DNA of 64,000 bases from Kluyvera ascorbata_C (GTDB lineage Bacteria > Pseudomonadota > Gammaproteobacteria > Enterobacterales > Enterobacteriaceae): the NCBI RefSeq assembly GCF_044197065.1, contig NZ_JBIQOI010000001.1, positions 434,001 to 498,000 on the forward strand, read 5' to 3'. How positions within the stretch are numbered: position 1 is the first letter of the stretch; each line of letters begins with the position of its first letter. The position numbers were made by a program, and so were the translations under genes. The notes beneath the pieces are model-generated. The model was not told where the DNA came from. It did no database searches and saw nothing but the letters and a program-made list of their open reading frames with translations. Of this stretch, positions 1 to 8,729 are shown piece by piece.

Positions 1-572
1 TTAAACTGCTGCACGCCCAGGTAAACCCACACTTCCTGTTTAATGCGCTTAATACCCTGAAAGCGGTGATTCGCCGCGACAGCGAACAGGCGAGCCAACT
101 GGTGCAGTATCTGTCGACCTTTTTCCGTAAAAACCTCAAACGCCCGTCGGAGATTGTGACCCTGGCAGACGAGATTGAGCACGTGAACGCCTATCTGCAA
201 ATTGAGAAGGCGCGCTTTCAGTCGCGGCTACAGGTGCATCTGGATATTCCGGACGCGCTGGCGCACCAGCAGCTTCCGGCGTTTACCCTCCAGCCGATTG
301 TCGAAAACGCCATTAAGCACGGTACTTCGCAGTTGATGGAGGTTGGCGAGATCACGCTGCGCGCTAGCCAGCAGGACCGGCATCTGGTGCTGGATATTGA
401 AGATAACGCCGGGCTGTATCAGCCTGGCGCCCAGTCCAGCGGCCTGGGCATGAGCCTGGTGGATAAGCGTCTGCGGATGCGTTTTGGCGACGAATGCGGG
501 ATTGCCGTCGCCTGTGAACCGGACCGTTTTACCCGCGTCACTCTGCGGTTACCTCTGGAGGAAAGTGCATGA
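1..572 (+). CDS. btsS: BtsS (YehU) sensor histidine kinase, C-terminal part
   Basis: The gene enters from the left edge; the frame is open from base 3, giving about 189 visible residues. It is the kinase half of a LytS-type sensor. The phosphoacceptor histidine lies in VNPHFLFN near visible residue 10, followed by an N-box (VENAIKHG) and a glycine-rich ATP lid (SSGLGMSLVDKRL). In E. coli the BtsS N-terminus is a membrane domain that senses extracellular pyruvate; that part is outside the window. Its stop overlaps the start of btsR in ATGA, so the two are translationally coupled. Identity rests on the motif set plus the BtsR-like partner and the yehS-metG neighbours. Confidence 0.92.
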   Translation, partial: KLLHAQVNPHFLFNALNTLKAVIRRDSEQASQLVQYLSTFFRKNLKRPSEIVTLADEIEHVNAYLQIEKARFQSRLQVHLDIPDALAHQQLPAFTLQPIVENAIKHGTSQLMEVGEITLRASQQDRHLVLDIEDNAGLYQPGAQSSGLGMSLVDKRLRMRFGDECGIAVACEPDRFTRVTLRLPLEESA

Positions 573-1288
573 TTAACGTGTTGATTGTCGATGATGAGCC
601 GCTGGCGCGGGAGAACCTGCGCGTTCTGCTGCAAACGCACGAGGATGTGAACATCGTCGGCGAGTGCGCTAACGCGGTGGAAGCCATTGGCGCGGTGCAT
701 AAGCTGCGCCCGGATGTGCTGTTTCTGGATATCCAGATGCCGCGCATCAGCGGGCTTGAGATGGTGGGCATGCTTGACCCGGAGCATCGCCCCTACATCG
801 TCTTTCTGACCGCTTTCGACGAGTACGCGGTCAAAGCGTTTGAGGAGCACGCGTTTGACTATCTGCTCAAGCCGATCGAAGAAAAAAGGCTGGAAAAGAC
901 GCTGATGCGCCTGCGTCAGGAGCGGGCGGCGCAGGATATGTCGGTGCTGAGCGAAAACCAGCAGGCGCTGAAATTTATTCCCTGTACCGGGCACAGCCGA
1001 ATCTATCTGTTGCAGATGGACGACGTGGCCTTTGTCAGCAGCCGGATGAGCGGTGTTTACGTTACCAGCGGAGAGGGCAAAGAGGGCTTTACCGAGCTGA
1101 CGCTGCGTACGTTGGAAAGCCGCACGCCGCTGATTCGCTGTCATCGCCAGTATCTGGTGAACATGGCGCACCTGAAGGAAATTCGTCTGGAGGATAATGG
1201 CCAGGCGGAGTTGCTGCTGCGTAACGGGCTGACCGTGCCGGTCAGCCGACGCTATTTGAAGACGCTGAAAGAGGCGTTGGGGCTTTAA
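569..1288 (+). CDS. btsR: BtsR (YehT) LytTR-family response regulator
   Basis: A response regulator of 239 residues. Residues 1-120 are a receiver domain with the acidic pair DDE at 8-10, the phosphorylated Asp54 (LFLDIQMP) and a conserved Lys in LLKPIEE. Residues 135-239 form a LytTR DNA-binding domain (FIPCTGHSRIYLL, then RCHRQYLVNMAHL). In E. coli the BtsS/BtsR pair activates the pyruvate transporter gene btsT under nutrient limitation. The ATG overlaps the btsS stop. The length equals that of the E. coli protein. Confidence 0.95.
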   Translation: MINVLIVDDEPLARENLRVLLQTHEDVNIVGECANAVEAIGAVHKLRPDVLFLDIQMPRISGLEMVGMLDPEHRPYIVFLTAFDEYAVKAFEEHAFDYLLKPIEEKRLEKTLMRLRQERAAQDMSVLSENQQALKFIPCTGHSRIYLLQMDDVAFVSSRMSGVYVTSGEGKEGFTELTLRTLESRTPLIRCHRQYLVNMAHLKEIRLEDNGQAELLLRNGLTVPVSRRYLKTLKEALGL

Positions 1289-1337
1289 TTCGTGTAGAAT
1301 CAGCCATCATTTTTTCATTACCACCGTCGAAGGCACT

Positions 1338-1805
1338 ATGGTCAGTAACGATATTTTACGCAGCGTCCGCTACATCCTGAAAATGAACAATAACGATCTG
1401 GTGCGTGTTTTCGCGCTGGGCGAAGCCGAAGTCAGCGTTGAACAGCTGGCGCCGTGGCTGCGCAAAGAGGATGAGGAAGGCTTCGTGCGTTGCCCGGACA
1501 TTATGCTGTCGTGCTTCCTGAACGGCCTGATTTACGAAAAGCGCGGTCGCGACGAGTCTGCTCCGGCGCTGGCGGTTGAACGTCGTATCAACAACAACAT
1601 CATGCTGAAAAAGCTGCGTATCGCGTTTGCGCTGAAAACCGACGATATTCTGGCTATCCTGACTCAGCAGCAGTTCCGCGTCTCTATGCCGGAAATCACC
1701 GCCATGATGCGTGCGCCTGACCATAAAAACTTCCGCGAATGTGGCGACCAGTTCCTGCGTTATTTCCTGCGCGGCCTGGCGATTCGCGAGCACGCGGCGA
1801 AGTAA
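1338..1805 (+). CDS. yehS: YehS, DUF1456 family protein
   Basis: A protein of 155 residues made of two copies of the DUF1456 repeat: residues about 1-70 (DILRSVRYILKMNNNDLVRVF) and about 85-150 (NIMLKKLRIAFALKTDDILAI). No catalytic motif is visible and the biochemical role of the family is unknown. It lies 49 bases after btsR, separated from it by an AT-rich gap, so it may share a transcript or have its own promoter. The order btsS-btsR-yehS-metG is the E. coli arrangement, which supports the name. Confidence 0.93.
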   Translation: MVSNDILRSVRYILKMNNNDLVRVFALGEAEVSVEQLAPWLRKEDEEGFVRCPDIMLSCFLNGLIYEKRGRDESAPALAVERRINNNIMLKKLRIAFALKTDDILAILTQQQFRVSMPEITAMMRAPDHKNFRECGDQFLRYFLRGLAIREHAAK

Positions 1806-1817
1806 TTATCTGCTGTT

Positions 1818-1848
1818 CCCCGGCGGCGCTGCGCTTGGCCGGGCTACC
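1818..1848. repeat. REP-like palindromic unit
   Basis: Just after yehS lies a single GC-rich unit of the type CCCCGGCGGCGCTGC...GGCCGGGCTAC. It resembles the alternative REP family of enterobacteria rather than the GCCGGAT type found elsewhere in this window. It probably stabilises the 3' end of the yehS transcript. Confidence 0.6.
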
Positions 1849-1892
1849 CATATGCGCGAAATGTTGTCGCCGGGAATGCACGAACTACCAAT

Positions 1893-1922
1893 AAAAAAAC
1901 GCTGCCGAAGCAGCGTTTTTTT
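1893..1922. terminator. Bidirectional intrinsic terminator between yehS and metG
   Basis: A perfect 6-bp stem, CGCTGC-CGAA-GCAGCG, is flanked by seven A on the left and seven T on the right, so it can end transcripts from both convergent genes. Confidence 0.92.
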
Positions 1923-1929
1923 ATGCAGA

Positions 1930-3963
1930 TTATTTCACCTGCTGGCCTGGTTTCGCACCGTCATCCGGGCTTAACAGGAAGATATCTTTCCCGCCAGGGC
2001 CTGCCGCCATCACCATCCCTTCCGAGATGCCGAAGCGCATTTTACGCGGAGCCAGGTTCGCCACCATCACGGTCAGGCGGCCAATCAGCGGCTGCGGGTC
2101 CGGGTAGGCGGAACGGATGCCGGAGAAGACGTTACGTTTCTCGCCACCCAGATCCAGCGTCAGGCGCAGCAGCTTGTCAGAGCCTTCCACGAACTCGGCG
2201 TTTTCAATCAGCGCCACGCGCAGGTCAATTTTGGCGAAATCGTCAAAGGTGATGGTTTCCTGGATTGGGTCATCCGCCAGCGGGCCGGTAACCGGAGCAG
2301 CGGCTGCTTTCACTTCTTCTTTAGAGGCTTCCACCAGCGCTTCCACCTGTTTCATTTCAATACGGTTATACAGCGCCTTGAAGGTGTTGATCTTATGACC
2401 CACCAGCGGCGCGTTGATAGCATCCCAGCTCAGCTCGGTGTTGAGGAACGCTTCGGTACGTGCAGCCAGCTCCGGCAGAACCGGCTTCAGCCAGGTCATC
2501 AGCACGCGGAACATGTTCAGACCCATGGTGCAGATAGCCTGCAGGTCGGCGTCGCGGCCTTCCTGTTTCGCCACAACCCACGGTGCCTGCTCGTCAACGT
2601 AGCGGTTAGCGACGTCGGCCAGCGCCATGATTTCACGAATAGCTTTGCCGAACTCACGGCTTTCCCACGCTTCGCCAATACTGGCGGCAGCGTCGGTGAA
2701 GGTTTTATACAGCTCAGGGTCAGCCAGTTCAGCGGACAGCACGCCGTCGAAACGCTTAGCGATAAAGCCGGCGTTACGGGAAGCCAGGTTCACCACTTTG
2801 TTCACGATGTCGGCGTTGACGCGCTGGATGAAATCTTCCAGGTTCAGGTCGATATCGTCGATACGGGAAGAGAGCTTCGCGGTGTAGTAGTAACGCAGGC
2901 TGTCGGCATCGAAGTGCTTGAGCCAGGTGCTGGCTTTAATAAAGGTGCCGCGAGATTTGGACATCTTCGCGCCGTTCACCGTCACGTAGCCGTGTACGAA
3001 CAGGTTGGTCGGCTTGCGGAAGTTGCTACCTTCCAGCATCGCAGGCCAGAACAGGCTGTGGAAGTAGACGATATCTTTACCGATAAAGTGATACAGCTCG
3101 GCGGTAGAGTCTTTCTTCCAGTATTCATCGAAACTGGTGGTGTCGCCGCGTTTGTCGCACAGGTTCTTGAAGGAGCCCATGTAGCCGATTGGCGCATCCA
3201 GCCAGACGTAGAAGTATTTGCCCGGCGCGTTCGGGATTTCAAAGCCGAAGTACGGCGCATCGCGGGAGATATCCCACTGCTGCAGGCCGGATTCAAACCA
3301 TTCCTGCATTTTGTTCGCGACCTGCTCCTGCAGCGCGCCGCTGCGGGTCCACGCCTGCAGCATTTCGCTGAAGGACGGGAGGTCAAAGAAGAAGTGCTCA
3401 GACTCGCGCATCACCGGGGTCGCGCCAGATACCACGGATTTCGGCTCGATAAGCTCGGTTGGGCTGTAGGTCGCGCCGCACACTTCGCAGTTATCGCCGT
3501 ACTGATCCGGTGATTTACATTTCGGGCAGGTGCCTTTCACGAAACGGTCCGGCAGGAACATGCCTTTTTCCGGATCGTACAGCTGAGAGATGGTGCGGTT
3601 TTTAATAAAACCGTTCTCTTTCAGGCGACCATAAATCAGCTCGGACAGCTCGCGGTTCTCGTCGCTGTGTGTCGAGTGATAGTTGTCGTAGCTGATGTTA
3701 AAGCCCGCAAAGTCAGTCTGATGCTCCTGACTCATTTCGGCAATCATCTGCTCTGGGGTAATGCCCAACTGCTGCGCTTTCAGCATGATTGGCGTGCCGT
3801 GGGCATCGTCCGCGCAGATGAAGTTAACCTCGTGGCCGCGCATTCGCTGGTAACGGACCCAGACATCAGCCTGGATGTGCTCCAGCATATGGCCGAGGTG
3901 GATGGAGCCGTTGGCGTACGGCAGTGCGCACGTTACCAGAATTTTCTTCGCGACTTGAGTCAT
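1930..3963 (-). CDS. metG: Methionyl-tRNA synthetase
   Basis: Class I aminoacyl-tRNA synthetase that charges tRNA-Met in the cytoplasm. It has 677 residues, the same as E. coli MetG. Visible motifs are the HIGH-type signature HLGH at 22-25, zinc-binding CPKC and CEVC pairs at about 146-162, and KMSKS at about 333-337 (GAKMSKSRGTF). An anticodon-binding domain follows, then a C-terminal tRNA-binding (OB-fold, Arc1p-like) dimerisation domain from about residue 575. It is divergent from mrp, with 138 bases between the starts. Confidence 0.98.
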   Translation of the reverse strand: MTQVAKKILVTCALPYANGSIHLGHMLEHIQADVWVRYQRMRGHEVNFICADDAHGTPIMLKAQQLGITPEQMIAEMSQEHQTDFAGFNISYDNYHSTHSDENRELSELIYGRLKENGFIKNRTISQLYDPEKGMFLPDRFVKGTCPKCKSPDQYGDNCEVCGATYSPTELIEPKSVVSGATPVMRESEHFFFDLPSFSEMLQAWTRSGALQEQVANKMQEWFESGLQQWDISRDAPYFGFEIPNAPGKYFYVWLDAPIGYMGSFKNLCDKRGDTTSFDEYWKKDSTAELYHFIGKDIVYFHSLFWPAMLEGSNFRKPTNLFVHGYVTVNGAKMSKSRGTFIKASTWLKHFDADSLRYYYTAKLSSRIDDIDLNLEDFIQRVNADIVNKVVNLASRNAGFIAKRFDGVLSAELADPELYKTFTDAAASIGEAWESREFGKAIREIMALADVANRYVDEQAPWVVAKQEGRDADLQAICTMGLNMFRVLMTWLKPVLPELAARTEAFLNTELSWDAINAPLVGHKINTFKALYNRIEMKQVEALVEASKEEVKAAAAPVTGPLADDPIQETITFDDFAKIDLRVALIENAEFVEGSDKLLRLTLDLGGEKRNVFSGIRSAYPDPQPLIGRLTVMVANLAPRKMRFGISEGMVMAAGPGGKDIFLLSPDDGAKPGQQVK

Positions 3964-4101
3964 AGTGGGTATTACTTCTTCTGTTTGAAAAAAGGGGTTT
4001 TGATATTACCAAAAGGGTAGAGGGTGTGCCATACATGCTTGAGCGTACCTGTGGTAGACTTAGGCGTACTGAAAGCATGTTAAAACAACAAAGGAGTCGG
4101 G

Positions 4102-5211
4102 ATGAACTCAGAATCCCAGGCCAAATCACCTGAACGTCTACGTGCGATGGTGGCCGGCACGCTGGCAAACTTCCAGCACCCCACCCTGAAGCACAACTTA
4201 ACGACGCTAAAAGCGCTGCACCACGTCGCCTGGCTTGACGACACCGTGCACATCGAACTGCAGATGCCGTTTGTCTGGCATAGCGCCTTTGAAGAATTAA
4301 AAGAGCAAACCAGCGCTGAACTGCTGCGGGTGACCGGTGCGAAAGCTATCGACTGGAAGCTGTCGCACAGCATCGCCACGCTGAAACGCGTGAAAAACCA
4401 GCCGGGCGTGACCGGCGTGAAGAATATTATTGCCGTCAGCTCCGGCAAAGGCGGGGTGGGTAAATCGTCCACCGCCGTGAACCTGGCGCTGGCGCTGGCC
4501 GCGGAAGGGGCGAAAGTGGGCATCCTCGATGCCGACATCTACGGCCCGTCCATCCCGAATATGCTGGGCGCGGAAAACCAGCGTCCAACCTCGCCAGACG
4601 GCACCCACATGGCGCCGATCATGGCGCACGGCCTGGCAACCAACTCCATCGGCTATCTGGTCACTGACGACAACGCCATGGTGTGGCGTGGTCCGATGGC
4701 CAGCAAGGCATTGATGCAGATGCTGCAGGAAACCATGTGGCCGGATCTCGACTACCTCGTGCTGGACATGCCGCCGGGTACCGGTGATATCCAGCTGACG
4801 CTGGCGCAAAACATTCCGGTGACCGGGGCCGTTGTGGTTACCACGCCGCAGGACATCGCGCTGATCGATGCCAAAAAAGGCATCGTGATGTTCGAAAAAG
4901 TGGAAGTGCCGGTGCTGGGTATCGTGGAGAACATGAGCATGCACATCTGCAGCAACTGCGGTCATCACGAGCCAATTTTTGGCACCGGTGGCGCAGAGAA
5001 GCTGGCAGAGAAGTACCATACTCAGCTGCTGGGCCAGATGCCGCTGCACATCAATCTGCGTGAAGACCTGGATAACGGCACGCCGACGGTGGTGGCTCGT
5101 CCGGAGAGTGAATTCACCGAGATTTATCGTCGACTGGCGGGGCGCGTTGCGGCACAGCTCTACTGGCAGGGTGAAGTGATTCCAGGCGACATCGCGTTCC
5201 GCGCGGTGTAA
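4102..5211 (+). CDS. mrp: Mrp/ApbC iron-sulfur cluster carrier ATPase
   Basis: A P-loop ATPase of 369 residues that carries or delivers Fe-S clusters in the cytoplasm. Residues 1-95 form a MIP18/DUF59-like domain. The deviant Walker A motif GKGGVGKS is at 115-122, Walker B is LDMPPG, and the cluster-binding pair CSNC is near residue 285 (MSMHICSNCGHH). The metG-mrp divergent pair is conserved in E. coli. The chosen ATG has AAAGGAG eight bases upstream. Confidence 0.96.
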   Translation: MNSESQAKSPERLRAMVAGTLANFQHPTLKHNLTTLKALHHVAWLDDTVHIELQMPFVWHSAFEELKEQTSAELLRVTGAKAIDWKLSHSIATLKRVKNQPGVTGVKNIIAVSSGKGGVGKSSTAVNLALALAAEGAKVGILDADIYGPSIPNMLGAENQRPTSPDGTHMAPIMAHGLATNSIGYLVTDDNAMVWRGPMASKALMQMLQETMWPDLDYLVLDMPPGTGDIQLTLAQNIPVTGAVVVTTPQDIALIDAKKGIVMFEKVEVPVLGIVENMSMHICSNCGHHEPIFGTGGAEKLAEKYHTQLLGQMPLHINLREDLDNGTPTVVARPESEFTEIYRRLAGRVAAQLYWQGEVIPGDIAFRAV

Positions 5212-5225
5212 CACAGGTAAAAAGA

Positions 5226-5254
5226 GGCCGGGCGCATCAGTGATGCGCCCGGCC
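5226..5254. terminator. Strong hairpin between mrp and rcnB
   Basis: A 14-bp perfect stem (GGCCGGGCGCATCA with its complement, one-base centre) is preceded by AAAAAGA and followed by TTTATT. It lies between convergent genes and can serve both. Confidence 0.82.
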
Positions 5255-5262
5255 TTTATTCA

Positions 5263-5580
5263 TTAACGGTGATAGAAAATTTCGCCGTCGTAGATTTTGC
5301 TGATGGTGCCGTCGGTCTCGCTAATCTGTACATAGTTACCGCCCATGTACGTCCAGCGCGTTCCCGCGTCCGGCGCTGGCAGGTTACGTAGCTGCCACTG
5401 CTTGATGTTGTACTCTGGCGTCAGGTACATGGCTGGCGCTTTATCGCCAGGCTTGAATTGCGTGAAGTCAGCAGTGAACTCTTTCAGCTCATACTGCTTA
5501 ATACCGGTAGCCGGAGCAGCCCACGCCGCGCCCGCCGTTGCCAACAGTACGCCCAGAAGCATCATTTTTGTTTTACGCAT
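5263..5580 (-). CDS. rcnB: RcnB-family periplasmic nickel/cobalt homeostasis protein
   Basis: A secreted protein of 105 residues. A signal peptide of about 21 residues ends in AWA-AP. The mature part carries the RcnB core: FKPGDKAPAMYLTPEYNIKQ, then WQLRNLPAPDAGTRWTYMGGNYV and the C-terminal YDGEIFYHR. In E. coli RcnB works in the periplasm with the RcnA efflux pump to tune Ni/Co export. Here neither rcnA nor rcnR is adjacent. The protein is slightly shorter than the 112-residue E. coli one. The start is supported by the signal-peptide pattern. Confidence 0.88.
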   Translation of the reverse strand: MRKTKMMLLGVLLATAGAAWAAPATGIKQYELKEFTADFTQFKPGDKAPAMYLTPEYNIKQWQLRNLPAPDAGTRWTYMGGNYVQISETDGTISKIYDGEIFYHR

Positions 5581-5735
5581 ACTATCCCCATATTATCCTG
5601 GATATAAAATTGCAGCTCCGTATGATTCCTGATGCGCGCCCTCAATGGCAAGCGCTGCTTTCTTAAAAAGTGTAAGCAAACCCCGACAACCTCGCATTTG
5701 AGGATAATTCTGGCGCTCGCCCCTAAGGACCCCTT

Positions 5736-6635
5736 ATGTTCAGGCTGGAAGACTTATCACTGTTTGTGCGCGCCGCCGCGTTGAACAGCTTTAGCGATGC
5801 GGCGCGCGAAGCGGGCATTCCCCCGGCGCAGGTCAGTTCGGCGATTAAACGGCTGGAGACGGCGTTAAACGTGCGTCTGTTTGCGCGCTCCACGCGCAGC
5901 CTGCGTCTGACGGCAGAAGGCGAGGCCTGGCTGCCGTATGCCTTACAGATGCTGGACGCACTGCAAAATGGGCTACAAAAAATCCAGACGCCGGATGATG
6001 AGGTGCGCGGTACGCTGCAAATCGCCGTGCCGTCAGACCTTGGGCGTAACCTGCTGCTGAACGTGTTTCGTCGCTTCCGCGAGCGTCACCCGGCGCTGCG
6101 GCTGCGCATTCTGTTTTCCGATCATCTCACCGATGTCTTCAAAGACCCGGTAGACGTGGCGTTTCGCTACGGCGAAAACCACGATGCCTCGTTTGTGTCG
6201 CTCCCCGTCGCGCCGGATAACCGCCGCGTGGTGGTGGCCTCCCCCGACTGGATTGCGCGCCACGGTGAACCGCAGACGCTCGCCGACCTCGAAAAATGCA
6301 ATGCGTTGACTTACGTGCTGCGCGGCAGAGCGTTTGACCGCTGGCCGCTCAGCCAGGATGGCGTAGAGTACAGTGTCCAGGTCAGCGGCAGTATTACCAG
6401 CGATGATGCCGAAGTGATCCGTCGGCTGGCGGTGGCGGGAGAGGGCGTCGCGTTTAAATCGATGCTGGATGCCTGCGACGACCTGCGCGAAGGGCGGCTC
6501 AAGGTGCTGCTGCCGCAGTATCAAGGCGATCTGGTGCCGCTCAATATGATCTGCCCACACCGCAAGCAGCTCTCTGCCGCGGTGCGGTTGCTGTATGAAG
6601 CGGTGAAAGCGGAATGTGCGACAAAGCAGCGTTAA
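5736..6635 (+). CDS. LysR-family transcriptional regulator (CrgA-like)
   Basis: A protein of 299 residues. Residues 1-60 form the LysR winged helix-turn-helix (FVRAAALNSFSDAAREAGIP, then SAIKRLETALNVRLFARSTR). Residues about 90-295 are the periplasmic-binding-protein-like effector domain (GTLQIAVPSDLGRNLLLNVF). It belongs by look to the CrgA-type branch. It converges on speG, so its targets are not obvious from position; the region upstream of its own start borders rcnB, which is divergent. No specific orthologue recognised. Confidence 0.88.
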   Translation: MFRLEDLSLFVRAAALNSFSDAAREAGIPPAQVSSAIKRLETALNVRLFARSTRSLRLTAEGEAWLPYALQMLDALQNGLQKIQTPDDEVRGTLQIAVPSDLGRNLLLNVFRRFRERHPALRLRILFSDHLTDVFKDPVDVAFRYGENHDASFVSLPVAPDNRRVVVASPDWIARHGEPQTLADLEKCNALTYVLRGRAFDRWPLSQDGVEYSVQVSGSITSDDAEVIRRLAVAGEGVAFKSMLDACDDLREGRLKVLLPQYQGDLVPLNMICPHRKQLSAAVRLLYEAVKAECATKQR

Positions 6636-6656
6636 CCGCCTTGACGCCAGGCTGGA

Positions 6657-6684
6657 CCGACGCAGGGCGCTATTGCGCCGTCGG
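6657..6684. terminator. Hairpin at the LysR/speG junction
   Basis: A stem CCGAC...GTCGG encloses a second stem GGCGC-TATT-GCGCC and is followed by TTT. It lies after the LysR gene and overlaps the last codons of convergent speG, so it probably ends the LysR transcript. The T-run is short. Confidence 0.5.
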
Positions 6685-7227
6685 TTTCAGTAACCCGCCC
6701 GTTGACTTGTTATGTTCTAAATACTGGTGCTGGAAAATACACATCCGTATCGTGTTGCGGTATTCACCGTTAACGAAGAACTCATGGATTAATTCGCCCT
6801 CCTGGATAAAGCCAAGCTTACGATAAATATGAATCGCTTTGGCGTTCTCTTTATCCACGATGAGATAGAGCTTATAGAGATTCAGTACCGTAAAGCCGTA
6901 ATCCATTGCCAGCTTAGCGGCGCGTGTCGCCAGGCCTTTGCCCTGATATTCCGGCGAGATGATAATCTGAAATTCGGCTCGGCGGTGAATATGGTTTATT
7001 TCAACCAGCTCCACCAGGCCTGCGTTATTGCCATTAAACGAAATGACAAAACGGCGTTCGCTCTGATCGTGGATATGTTTATCGTAAAGATCGCTCAGCT
7101 CAACGAAGGCTTCATAGGGTTCTTCAAACCAATAGCGCATCACGCTCGCGTTATTATCGAGTTGATGAACAAAGCGCAAATCTTCGCGTTCAAGGGGTCT
7201 AAGTTTAATGTCTGATGATTCTGGCAT
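6670..7227 (-). CDS. speG: Spermidine N1-acetyltransferase SpeG
   Basis: A GNAT acetyltransferase of 185 residues that moves the acetyl group of acetyl-CoA to spermidine or spermine and so detoxifies excess polyamine. The N-terminal substrate region VKLRPLERED-like and DNNASVMRYWFEEPYEAF are almost as in E. coli. The acetyl-CoA loop is SPEYQGKGLATRAAK and the C-terminal region is KLYLIVDKENAKAIHIYRKL. It is a little divergent from residue 55 to 70. In E. coli speG lies elsewhere on the chromosome, so its place here is unusual. Confidence 0.93.
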   Translation of the reverse strand: MPESSDIKLRPLEREDLRFVHQLDNNASVMRYWFEEPYEAFVELSDLYDKHIHDQSERRFVISFNGNNAGLVELVEINHIHRRAEFQIIISPEYQGKGLATRAAKLAMDYGFTVLNLYKLYLIVDKENAKAIHIYRKLGFIQEGELIHEFFVNGEYRNTIRMCIFQHQYLEHNKSTGGLLKPTAQ

Positions 7228-7330
7228 AATATTTTCAGCCTCTTTGGAAACCGGAAATATATTATCTGCTGGCGGTGGGCGTCATCAAGATTTGAAAACA
7301 ATTACAATTAATTCAACATGCTCAGAGTGT

Positions 7331-7358
7331 CCATCAGGTGGAGGCGTCCACCTGATGG
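7331..7358. terminator. 12-bp hairpin after the purine permease gene
   Basis: A perfect 12-bp stem CCATCAGGTGGA with four-base loop GGCG lies just beyond the stop of the permease gene. No long T-run follows on either strand, so it may act as a 3' stability hairpin rather than a classic terminator. Confidence 0.5.
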
Positions 7359-7367
7359 GCAGAGGTC

Positions 7368-8711
7368 TTAGTGCTTCACCAGCGTCGCGAAGTAGTACAC
7401 CAACGGAATCGCCAGCACCCACAGACCAATCGGGATTTCACGCCATTTTCCGGCGATGGTCTTAATCACGATAAAGAACAGCAGACCACCGGCAATCCCG
7501 GTACCGAAGCTGTTGGCAATCAGGGTTATCATCACCATCATCAGCACCGGTAGGCCGTCGGTGAAGTTACCGAGGTCAACCTTGCGCAGGCCGCTGAACA
7601 TATTCAGCCCAATCAGCATCAGCGCGGGCGCGGTGGCTTCTTTCGGGATCATCAGCGCGACCGGAGTGAACAGCAACATCAGCAGGAACATCACCGCCGC
7701 TGCCAGCGCTGTCAGGCCGGTTTTACCCCCGGCTTCCGCCGCCGCCGAGGATTCAATCAGTGCGGTGGCCGCCGGAATGCCGAGCCACGGGCCGATAGCG
7801 GCGGCAATAGAATCGACCATAAACGGACGATTGATGTGCGGCATATTGCCTTCTTTATCCAGCAGCCCGGCTTCGCCGCCTACGGCAAGCGTGGTGCCCA
7901 TCGTAGAGAAAAACTCAGAGGCAAAAAAGACGAACAGGAACGGCAGGAAGGCGATATTGAGCGCGCCCAGCATATCGACGTGACCGAGCACCGGCGTCAG
8001 CGAGTGCGGCATATCGATAAAGCGGGTGGGCAGATGCGTCACACCGGCGGGAATGCCGACCAGGGTAGCGAATAAAATCGCCCATAAAATAGCGCCGGGA
8101 ATGCGGCGAGCCTGTAGCGCTATCGCCAGGAACAGACCGCACAGTGCGACCAGCGCGCCGGGCGCCATAAAGTCGCCCAGCATCAGCGAGTTGGTTTTGG
8201 CGTTGGCCAGCACCAGCCCGGCGTTACGAAAACCTAATATCGCCACGAACAGACCGATAGATGCGGTTAACCCGAGCTTGATGGACTGCGGCACCGAGCG
8301 GGTCACCACTTCGCGCAGGCCGAATTTGGTCAGCAGAAAGAAGAGAATGCCCGACCAGCAGGCGATGCCGAGACCAATCTGCCAGCCTATACCTTCGCTG
8401 CCCGCAAGCGTAACGCCCACCAGCACTGAACCACCGATGCCAGGGCCGACGATAAATGGCAGGTTAGCGTAGAACGCCATCAGCAGCGTACCGCCCACGA
8501 ACACCAAAATAGTGCCGGTTGTCGCCGCGCCTTTATCCATACCGCCGACGGCCAGCAGCCCTGGGATAACGACCAGTAGATAGGCGGCGGCGAGAAAACC
8601 GGTGACCCCTGCAAGGCATTCGGTGCGCAGCGAACTGCCGCGGGAAGACAACGAAAAACGTCGCTCAAGCCAACTTCCAGCGGTTGGCGTTTGAAGGGTA
8701 TTATCGGCCAT
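7368..8711 (-). CDS. Purine permease of the AzgA/NCS2 family
   Basis: An inner-membrane permease of 447 residues with about 12-14 hydrophobic segments. The region PFIVGPGIGG and the motif ALIESSAAAEAGGKTGLTAL mark the AzgA-type branch of NCS2 that contains E. coli AdeP/AdeQ and GhxP/GhxQ, which import adenine or guanine/hypoxanthine by proton symport. It lies 18 bases after the adenine deaminase gene and is surely co-transcribed, so adenine is the best substrate guess. Specificity cannot be read from sequence alone. Confidence 0.88.
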   Translation of the reverse strand: MADNTLQTPTAGSWLERRFSLSSRGSSLRTECLAGVTGFLAAAYLLVVIPGLLAVGGMDKGAATTGTILVFVGGTLLMAFYANLPFIVGPGIGGSVLVGVTLAGSEGIGWQIGLGIACWSGILFFLLTKFGLREVVTRSVPQSIKLGLTASIGLFVAILGFRNAGLVLANAKTNSLMLGDFMAPGALVALCGLFLAIALQARRIPGAILWAILFATLVGIPAGVTHLPTRFIDMPHSLTPVLGHVDMLGALNIAFLPFLFVFFASEFFSTMGTTLAVGGEAGLLDKEGNMPHINRPFMVDSIAAAIGPWLGIPAATALIESSAAAEAGGKTGLTALAAAVMFLLMLLFTPVALMIPKEATAPALMLIGLNMFSGLRKVDLGNFTDGLPVLMMVMITLIANSFGTGIAGGLLFFIVIKTIAGKWREIPIGLWVLAIPLVYYFATLVKH

Positions 8712-8729
8712 TGTGTGGCGCTCCCATGA

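Noticed and set aside
419..1171. A long minus-strand frame opposite btsS/btsR
   Set aside because: It lies fully opposite well-recognised genes in high-GC DNA; the composition (His/Arg/Gln-rich) is typical of an antisense shadow.
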